DNA of 10,766 bases from Methanosarcinaceae archaeon (GTDB taxonomy: Archaea; Halobacteriota; Methanosarcinia; Methanosarcinales; Methanosarcinaceae). Position 1 is the stretch's first letter, and the number at the start of each line of letters is the position of its first letter. The notes under the pieces are model-generated. The model did no database searches. It worked only from the letters and a program-made list of their open reading frames with translations, and was not told where the DNA came from. Below, one piece after another: positions 5,942 to 10,766 of this stretch. The stretch is from assembly GCA_030655675.1 (NCBI GenBank), contig JAUSPM010000164.1, forward strand, positions 1-10,766. Direction: 5' to 3'. A program made the position numbers and the translations under genes.

Positions 5942-6960
5942 TGGAAGAAGTACATCATACAGAACACATCCCTCAGTGGAAAAAGGATGAAGTTGAGGAG
6001 ATTAAATCCCTCATTAAATCATACCCATTGTTTGGATTAATCGGCATCGAGGGCATTCCTGCAAAACAACTTCAGAGTATGAGAAGGGATCTTAAAGACA
6101 TAGCTGTTTTAAAGGTGTCCAGAAATACTCTCGTTAAGCGGGCACTGGATGAATCTGGTGAAGATATCCAAAGAATGGTTGATTACATTGATGTGCAGAC
6201 TGCACTGATATTCACAGATCAAAACCCATTCAAACTTTTTAAGTTGCTTGAACAGAGTAAGACCCCATCCCCAATAAAAGCAGGTGCAATCGCACCAAGG
6301 GATATTATTGTGGAAAAGGGTCCAACAAGTTTTCCACCAGGTCCTATATTGAGTGATATGCAAGGTGCAGGCATTCCTGCAGCAATCGATAAAGGTTCTG
6401 TTGTCATCAAGGAAACAAAGACTGTTGCAAAGGAAGGCGAGCGTGTCTCCCAGAAACTTGCAGTTATGTTGGCCAGACTTGAGATATTCCCTATGGAAGT
6501 AGGTTTGAATCTTAATGCGGTTTATGAAGCCGGTTCGATTTACACACCTGATGTACTGGTAATTGATGAGGCTAAATACTTCTCTGATTTCACAGTAGCA
6601 ATACAGTATGCGTTTAACCTGTCAGTTAATGCAGCATACCCAACAAGCGCAACTATCGGCACTTTGATATCAAAGGCTGTTTCAGAATCACGCAATGTTG
6701 GTATCAATGCGACAGTGTTCGAACCAGAACTGATGGGAACTCTGATTGGTAAAGCAAATTCACAGATGCTATCTGTTGCATCGATTGCTTCGAGCAACAA
6801 TGAAGATGCAGTTGACGATGAACTCAAAGCAGTTCTTGGCGCAGCAGCAACTACAGCAGCGGTTATTGAAACCGTAGCAGCAGAAGAACCTGTAGAAGAA
6901 GAGAAGGAAGAAGAAGCGGAAGAGAGCGGAATGGCCGGTCTTGGAGCACTTTTTGGATAA
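5938..6960 (+). CDS. rpl10: large ribosomal subunit protein L10 (P0, uL10)
   Basis: L10 anchors L12 dimers to 23S rRNA next to L11, forming the stalk that recruits translation factors. The 340-residue protein has an N-terminal rRNA-binding domain (about 1-105, EEIKSLIKSYPLFGLIGIEG and LKVSRNTLVKRAL) and the archaeal/eukaryal insertion domain with FPPGPILSDMQGAGIPAAID. Next come helical spine segments (about 200-300) that bind L12 dimers, then an acidic hinge ending in GMAGLGALFG. Archaeal length, not the short bacterial form. ATG 5938 overlaps the rpl1 stop; ATG 5941 is an equally possible start one codon later. A GGTGAT directly adjoins the start, too close to be an ideal ribosome site, so re-initiation after rpl1 is likely. 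The gap to rpl12 is 37 bases. Confidence 0.97.
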   Translation: MMEEVHHTEHIPQWKKDEVEEIKSLIKSYPLFGLIGIEGIPAKQLQSMRRDLKDIAVLKVSRNTLVKRALDESGEDIQRMVDYIDVQTALIFTDQNPFKLFKLLEQSKTPSPIKAGAIAPRDIIVEKGPTSFPPGPILSDMQGAGIPAAIDKGSVVIKETKTVAKEGERVSQKLAVMLARLEIFPMEVGLNLNAVYEAGSIYTPDVLVIDEAKYFSDFTVAIQYAFNLSVNAAYPTSATIGTLISKAVSESRNVGINATVFEPELMGTLIGKANSQMLSVASIASSNNEDAVDDELKAVLGAAATTAAVIETVAAEEPVEEEKEEEAEESGMAGLGALFG

Positions 6961-6997
6961 TAATATTTAATAAATTAATTAAACAAGGTGATTTGCG

Positions 6998-7300
6998 ATG
7001 GAATACATATATGCAGCACTCTTATTACACAACGCTGGAAAAGATATTACAGACGAAACAGTTACTGCTGTTCTTACAGCAGCAGGTACCGAAGTTAACG
7101 AAAACCGTGCAAAAGCACTCGTTGCAGCACTCGATGGCGTAGACATCGAAGAAGCAATGGCAAAAGCAGCATTTGCAGCAGCACCTGCGGCAGTATCTGC
7201 AGCAGCACCTGTAGCAGCGGTTGCAGTTGTTGAAGAAGAAGAGGAAGAAGAAGCAGTAGAAGCGAGCGGAATGGCCGGTCTCGGTGCACTCTTTGGATAA
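6998..7300 (+). CDS. rpl12: large ribosomal subunit protein L12 (P1, archaeal L7/L12 analogue)
   Basis: Archaeal L12 dimers form the flexible stalk that binds aEF1A, aEF2 and other GTPase factors through the shared C-terminal tail. The 100-residue protein shows the helical dimerisation domain (1-58, opening MEYIYAALLLHNAGKDIT), an Ala-rich hinge (about 60-80), a Glu run and the tail SGMAGLGALFG. It is unrelated in fold to bacterial L7/L12. The DNA of the final 15 codons is nearly identical to the end of rpl10, which follows from the conserved factor-binding tail. GGTGAT at 6987-6992, 5 bases before ATG, sets the start. It is the last gene of the operon and is followed by a terminator. Confidence 0.97.
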   Translation: MEYIYAALLLHNAGKDITDETVTAVLTAAGTEVNENRAKALVAALDGVDIEEAMAKAAFAAAPAAVSAAAPVAAVAVVEEEEEEEAVEASGMAGLGALFG

Positions 7301-7314
7301 ACACATCAAATATC

Positions 7315-7346
7315 GCCTGCATCAGTTGCAGGCACCCATTTTTTTT
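7315..7346 (+). terminator. hairpin plus T-run terminator of the rpl1-rpl10-rpl12 operon
   Basis: GCCTGCA (7315-7321) and TGCAGGC (7327-7333) form a perfect 7-bp stem with a TCAGT loop, followed after ACCCA by eight T residues (7339-7346); a second T-run follows at 7353-7359. It starts 15 bases after the rpl12 stop, the expected place. Confidence 0.8.
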
Positions 7347-7390
7347 AGGTTATTTTTTTAAATTATTGCGCTTTAACCATTGAGTCTTGG

Positions 7391-7454
7391 CTTTGTAGTG
7401 CCGCCACAAAAACCTTAAGTCTATGCAACAATTGTTTGTTTAGATGAACAATTC
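7391..7454 (+). repeat. promoter/start segment, copy 1 of a repeat at 8331-8394
   Basis: These 64 bases recur 940 bases downstream with 58 identities. They include GCCACAAAAACCTTAAGTCT and the first four codons of the Fe-S gene. The TATA-like CCTTAAGT (7413-7420) lies about 27 bases before ATG 7444, so the transcript is probably leaderless; no Shine-Dalgarno site is present. The promoter reading is inference, supported by the position and by conservation between copies. Confidence 0.7.
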
Positions 7455-8247
7455 ACTAAAAGATGAGATCCTTGGGATGTGTTCCCAATTGGATGTTTCA
7501 ATGGTGGGGATCGCACCTGTGGAGCGATGGGCTACGCCATTGTTTGAGCCGTGGATACCGGAACAATTCCACCCGCAGAATATTTTTCCTGAAGCGGTTT
7601 CTGTTATTGTCATTGGTTTGCCAGTCACTTTGCCGGTAATTGAGACCACCCCTTCCATCTATTATCATGAACTTTATCGAACCATCAATATCATGCTTGA
7701 TCAGTATGGTTACAGGATATCGAATTTCCTGAACAGGAAAGGACATCCTTCGGTTTTTGTTCCAAGGGATGGATACGGGGATATCAGTGTGCTGATCAAT
7801 GAACCGACCGCATTTTTTTCACATAGGCACGCGGCTTTCCTTGCAGGTCTTGGATGTTTTGGGGTTAACAACATGCTGCTTACAAAAGAATATGGTCCAA
7901 GGGTGAGGTTCACTTCTATCCTCACGTCTGCTAAATTGCCTACAGACTCTGTTATGGAAGATGATCTATGCACAAGGTGCATGGTTTGCGTCCGCTGTTG
8001 TCCGGTTGGTGCGATCGATAAAAAGGATTATCCCGAAGGCATCATACGCAAGGATCTTTGTTCAAAGTATAGTGAGAAATTGCGAAACCGTTTCATTTCA
8101 CCATGTGGAGTGTGTATAAAAGTGTGTCCTGTTGGTGAGGATAGGAAACATTACGGCAGGGAAGACACTTCCATCTACACAGATCGTGATAAATATCGTG
8201 TAAACCATGAAGCGTGGGAACATGTGCGGCGGTATGGTGGGAAGTGA
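7444..8247 (+). CDS. QueG-like double 4Fe-4S protein (COG1600-type, short form)
   Basis: This 267-residue protein resembles epoxyqueuosine reductase QueG and other B12-binding iron-sulfur reductases. The N-terminal part (1-165) has PEAVSVIVIGLPV (49-61) and HRHAAFLAGLGCFGVNNMLL (127-146), with GPRVRFTSILTSA (151-163), all typical of the cobalamin-binding region of the family. Two ferredoxin-type clusters follow: C176-x2-C179-x2-C182-x3-C186-P, and C221-x2-C224-x3-C228-P with C206 a likely fourth ligand. The C-terminal HEAT-like tRNA-binding part of true QueG is missing, and archaea do not use queuosine made by this route, so a queG assignment is unlikely. Short forms like this are common in strict anaerobes, with unknown substrate. 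It stands alone after the ribosomal terminator, with a degenerate second copy of its front end downstream. Confidence 0.88.
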   Translation: MNNSLKDEILGMCSQLDVSMVGIAPVERWATPLFEPWIPEQFHPQNIFPEAVSVIVIGLPVTLPVIETTPSIYYHELYRTINIMLDQYGYRISNFLNRKGHPSVFVPRDGYGDISVLINEPTAFFSHRHAAFLAGLGCFGVNNMLLTKEYGPRVRFTSILTSAKLPTDSVMEDDLCTRCMVCVRCCPVGAIDKKDYPEGIIRKDLCSKYSEKLRNRFISPCGVCIKVCPVGEDRKHYGREDTSIYTDRDKYRVNHEAWEHVRRYGGK

Positions 8248-8330
8248 GCGTAAATCACCATTATCCTAATATTTAACATTGCATCGAGATTTCTTGTGTC
8301 ATTTTTTAATCTTCGATCGTATATCTTTGG

Positions 8331-8443
8331 CTATGTGGTGTTGCCACAAAAACCTTAAGTCTATGCAATAATTGTTTGTTTATATGAACAATTCCGCCCG
8401 CAGAATATTTATCCTGAAGCGGTTTTTGTTATTGTCATCGGTT
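8331..8443 (+). pseudogene. truncated duplicate of the front end of the QueG-like gene
   Basis: Bases 8331-8394 match 7391-7454 (58/64) and 8386-8443 match 7561-7618 (54/58), so the promoter region and ATG are joined directly to codon 40 onward. The junction is GAACAATTC, which occurs at both 7446 and 7561 in the intact gene: a 115-base deletion between 9-base direct repeats. Because 115 is not a multiple of three, the ATG at 8384 opens only a 31-codon out-of-frame peptide. Three of the four differences in the second segment would change an amino acid (H to R, F to Y, S to F), so the source may have been a diverged paralogue. Nothing further downstream resembles the gene. Confidence 0.85.
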
Positions 8444-8678
8444 ATACCCCACATGCAACCGCTCTTTCATTTGTGACTTATAATGTGTTTGTTATGTTTT
8501 ATTTCATGTGATATTACGTTTTGGTGATAAAAAACTCTAATTCTATCAATTAACTTGGTTACATAATCCCATAATTAGACACAATGAGAAAAAACCAACT
8601 CATCTCTTTATTAATAGTTAAAATGATTACATATAAACAATAATTAAAATTAATCATAAATATTGAGGAATATAATCA
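8444..8678. other. AT-rich gap without a recognisable gene
   Basis: Together with the pseudogene this is a 431-base stretch with no supported CDS on either strand. It is clearly more AT-rich than the ribosomal block. I see only a weak inverted repeat, ATGAG (8584-8588) with CTCAT (8599-8603), and the promoter elements of the next gene. No tRNA, att-like repeat or IS end was found. Confidence 0.6.
8631..8668 (+). promoter_or_regulatory. promoter and ribosome site of the STAND gene pair
   Basis: ATATAAA (8631-8637) is a good TATA box, placing transcription start near 8660. GAGG (8665-8668) then lies 10 bases before ATG 8679. No second promoter is visible in the 15 bases between the two genes, so they should share one transcript. 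Confidence 0.5.
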
Positions 8679-9101
8679 ATGACAAACAAAAAATATTCTA
8701 ATGAAAATGCTAGATGGAGCACTAGAATTACTGTTGATGGGAACGTAACCCTTGGTGATGTCAGCGGTCAATTTGCGATTGGGAAAAATATTACACAAAC
8801 TCAATCTATATCTATAACTGACCTAAATGATCTTAGAACAAGTCTGTTTGATTTTCAAAATGGGCTTGTTAAATTAGATTTTCCTGCTGAAGACAAAGAT
8901 ATTGTTAAAGGTGACATAAACGGTGCCATTAAAGAAGCTAAAAAGGATAAGCCTGTTTTATCAAAAATCAAAGATAGGTTTGAAAACATCATCAGTACTC
9001 TTAAAGAAACTGGAACTGTTATCAAAGACATTTCAGAGATTTGCGAACCTGCTAAAAAAATAGCGAAATTAATTGGCATAAGCACCTCATTTTTTGTTTA
9101 A
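8679..9101 (+). CDS. small protein sharing an N-terminal module with the downstream STAND NTPase
   Basis: I do not recognise a named family. The 140 residues split into two parts. Residues 17-42 are a Gly/Asn-rich, probably beta-stranded module of pattern GNxxxGDxSGQxAxGxNITQ; 16 of 26 positions are identical, without gaps, to residues 11-36 of the next protein. Residues 47-140 look helical and charged (DLNDLRTSLFDFQNGL, then a Lys-rich stretch, then KIAKLIGISTSFFV at the hydrophobic end). From memory, many bacterial and archaeal proteins with a GDxxG module followed by a helical region of the form 'L-x-L-P-x-E-D' occur beside NTPases; here the match is LDFPAEDKD (64-72). There is no signal peptide and no clear membrane span. 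It lies 15 bases upstream of the STAND gene. Possible roles, all inferred: effector, inhibitor or assembly partner docking through the shared module. Confidence 0.85.
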   Translation: MTNKKYSNENARWSTRITVDGNVTLGDVSGQFAIGKNITQTQSISITDLNDLRTSLFDFQNGLVKLDFPAEDKDIVKGDINGAIKEAKKDKPVLSKIKDRFENIISTLKETGTVIKDISEICEPAKKIAKLIGISTSFFV

Positions 9102-9116
9102 TAAAAAGAGCTTAAA

Positions 9117-10766
9117 ATGACATCTATTGACCATTCAGCTCCCAAAATATATGTTGGCGGAAATTTCGAAATAGGAGATACTTCTGGTCAAACAGCCGTA
9201 GGTGAAAATATAACACAATATCAAGATTGTACTTTTGTACTTTCTGATGGAACAACTCTCCTTGGAAGGTCATGGTTATATGACCACGGATTCAAACCTG
9301 CCATTAATCCAGACAATATATTTGGTAGGGAAGAAGAGATGGAAAAAATAGATTTTTCTTTTAAAAAGAACTCTTCTTTGGCTATTACGGGTATTAGTGG
9401 TACTGGAAAATCCACTTTGGCAAGCATGTATGTTGATAGAGTGGAAAAAATGGGAGAATTTGCAGGTATATATTGGCGCAAAGTGGATGAAACCACTAAT
9501 TTCATTGATATAGTGGCCAGTTTTTTCATAGCTATCGGCAAGCCAATTAAAAACCTTGAGATGTACAAAATAATTAATGATCAGGTTAACCTATTTTTTA
9601 GGGAATTAAACTCAGCACCATACTTTTTAATTCTTGATAATTTAGAGACTATTCTTGACTCTCAAACTAATAAACCATTAAAACCCGGTTTCTCCGAGTT
9701 CATCGAAAAAGCAAAAGAAAATGCTGATAGAAGCAAATTTCTGTTTATAAGCTGGGAATGCCCTGCAAGTGAACGTGGGATCAGACCGACATTCCATACA
9801 ATAGGGGGCTTGAATCAATCAGCTGCCATCAAACTTTTAAGGCAAAGAGGTCTAACCGAGCCTGATGATGAATTTAAAAAAGTTATCACACTTTCTGGTG
9901 GCCACCCCCTTGCACTAATTCTCTTGGTGCAACTAATTGAAGAAGGTGCAAATACACTTTCAGGCATTCTGAATGATGACACATTGTGGATTGGAGAATA
10001 CGGTGAGGTTGCAGAGAATATTCTGAATAAAGTCTACGAGAAAAGACTTGACGATGATGAACGTAAACTTCTTCAATATGTATCAATTTACAGGAAACCA
10101 GTCCCTTCAAAAGCAATCGTTATGGTAGCCAATGACTCATACTGGACTGAAGATATTGTTAAAAGAACAGGATTACGTTTAACTCGAAAATCATTGCTGC
10201 ATAAAAGCGGGGAAAATTACTGGGAAGAATCACCGGTAGTGAATTACGCTTATGGCAAACTTGCTGATACAATCGAACGACACAAATTTGCCTATCAGTA
10301 CTATTTTTCAGTTCGCATACCAGAAATAATTACAAGTAAAGTTGACGTTCAGTCATTGATTGAAGCACATTATCATGCCTGCATTGCCAAAGAATATAAT
10401 ATGGCGGGGCATATTGTTTTTGATACAAATCTGCATGAATACCTTGATCTGTGGGGAGATTACAAAACATTGGTCGATATTTTCTTAGGGATGTTACCTG
10501 ATGATACTCTTCGGGATGAACCTCTCTTAAGCATAGATCTTCATATCCCAGTTCTCATACAAATTGGTTACACTTTAATTTATATGTTTGAATTCGAAAA
10601 AGCTATTGAATATATTAAAAATGCATTAGATATTGCGTTAAAATATGATTATGATACAGATAAAGATATTGCTTTAGGACACTTAGGTCGGGCTTATAGA
10701 CATCTGAATAAATATGAAAAAGCCATGGAATATTACAAAAAAGCACTTGATATTTCAAAAGAAAAA
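9117..10766 (+). CDS. STAND-class NTPase with C-terminal TPRs, 3' end beyond the window
   Basis: The frame is open from ATG 9117 to the last base (550 codons, no stop), so the gene continues outside the window. Order: shared GNxxxGDxSGQ module (11-36); NIFGREEEME (67-76), the usual entry of STAND NTPase domains; Walker A GISGTGKST (92-100, K98); Walker B YFLILDNLE (169-177, D174); a sensor strand KFLFISWE (207-214); and GGHPLA (261-266), matching the GLPLA motif of NB-ARC proteins. A probable winged helix (about 298-370) and a helical region follow, then TPR units from about 484 (FEKAIEYIKNALDIA and YEKAMEYYKKALDIS). STAND proteins are signal-activated oligomerising switches, many in antiphage or self-killing systems. 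No effector domain is visible at the N-terminus. The usual Arg of the sensor motif (hhhTSR) is Trp here. There is no good ribosome site, so coupling to the upstream gene is likely. Confidence 0.92.
   Translation, partial: MTSIDHSAPKIYVGGNFEIGDTSGQTAVGENITQYQDCTFVLSDGTTLLGRSWLYDHGFKPAINPDNIFGREEEMEKIDFSFKKNSSLAITGISGTGKSTLASMYVDRVEKMGEFAGIYWRKVDETTNFIDIVASFFIAIGKPIKNLEMYKIINDQVNLFFRELNSAPYFLILDNLETILDSQTNKPLKPGFSEFIEKAKENADRSKFLFISWECPASERGIRPTFHTIGGLNQSAAIKLLRQRGLTEPDDEFKKVITLSGGHPLALILLVQLIEEGANTLSGILNDDTLWIGEYGEVAENILNKVYEKRLDDDERKLLQYVSIYRKPVPSKAIVMVANDSYWTEDIVKRTGLRLTRKSLLHKSGENYWEESPVVNYAYGKLADTIERHKFAYQYYFSVRIPEIITSKVDVQSLIEAHYHACIAKEYNMAGHIVFDTNLHEYLDLWGDYKTLVDIFLGMLPDDTLRDEPLLSIDLHIPVLIQIGYTLIYMFEFEKAIEYIKNALDIALKYDYDTDKDIALGHLGRAYRHLNKYEKAMEYYKKALDISKEK

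Noticed and set aside
6923..7300. Near-identical DNA at the ends of rpl10 and rpl12 as a mobile or recombination repeat
   Set aside because: It encodes the shared factor-binding tail GMAGLGALFG that all archaeal P-stalk proteins carry.
7025..7309. Minus-strand frame rich in Cys across rpl12
   Set aside because: It is the antisense of the Ala- and Glu-rich codons of a certain ribosomal gene; Cys runs come from GCA/GCT repeats. A second minus frame here is Leu-rich for the same reason.
8384..8479. 31-codon reading frame from the duplicated ATG
   Set aside because: It is out of frame with the parent gene after the 115-base deletion and its product resembles nothing; treated as pseudogene.
9221..9568. 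Minus-strand frame of 115 codons in the STAND gene
   Set aside because: The plus frame here contains Walker A in correct context; the minus frame has no recognisable features.
1..10766. CRISPR array, IS element, rRNA or replication origin
   Set aside because: No regularly spaced repeats of suitable length, no transposase frame or terminal inverted repeats, no rRNA-like sequence and no origin-type repeat cluster seen on either strand.

Overview
The window reads as a chromosomal segment of a methanogenic euryarchaeon, most likely of the Methanosarcinales (Methanosarcina, Methanolobus, Methanococcoides or ANME-2 type). The grounds are an archaeal DtdA-type D-aminoacyl-tRNA deacylase, archaeal FtsZ, SecE, Spt5, the stalk proteins L10/P0 and L12/P1 with the shared GMAGLGALFG tail, TATA-box promoters, and GGAGG or GGTGAT ribosome binding sites. 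The genus is inference. All genes I can support are on the plus strand.

Positions 1-7350 are a housekeeping block. In order they are: the 3' part of a Trm5-family tRNA m1G37 methyltransferase; a short CTCTGCG repeat cluster; dtdA; ftsZ; secE and spt5 (5 bases apart); rpl11; and an rpl1-rpl10-rpl12 operon. The operon has its own promoter and a leader of about 145 bases full of hairpins, and it ends in a hairpin plus T-run terminator. The block joins tRNA quality control, cell division, protein export, transcription elongation and the ribosomal L1 and L7/L12-type stalks. That arrangement is typical of euryarchaea.

Positions 7350-8680 are a transition zone. A free-standing QueG-like double 4Fe-4S protein is followed, exactly 940 bases downstream, by a degenerate second copy of its promoter and start region. 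This copy has lost 115 bases between two 9-base direct repeats, so it is frameshifted. An AT-rich stretch without genes follows.

Positions 8680-10766 are accessory DNA and the most interesting part. A 140-residue protein lies 15 bases upstream of a long reading frame that is open to the window edge (9117-10766, at least 550 codons). The long protein is a STAND-class NTPase with an NB-ARC-like core, a probable winged helix and C-terminal TPRs. Both proteins carry the same N-terminal module of about 26 residues (16 identical positions, no gaps). I read this as a candidate two-component STAND conflict/defence or signalling system. Its function is inferred from architecture only, and its effector is either the small protein or lies beyond the window.
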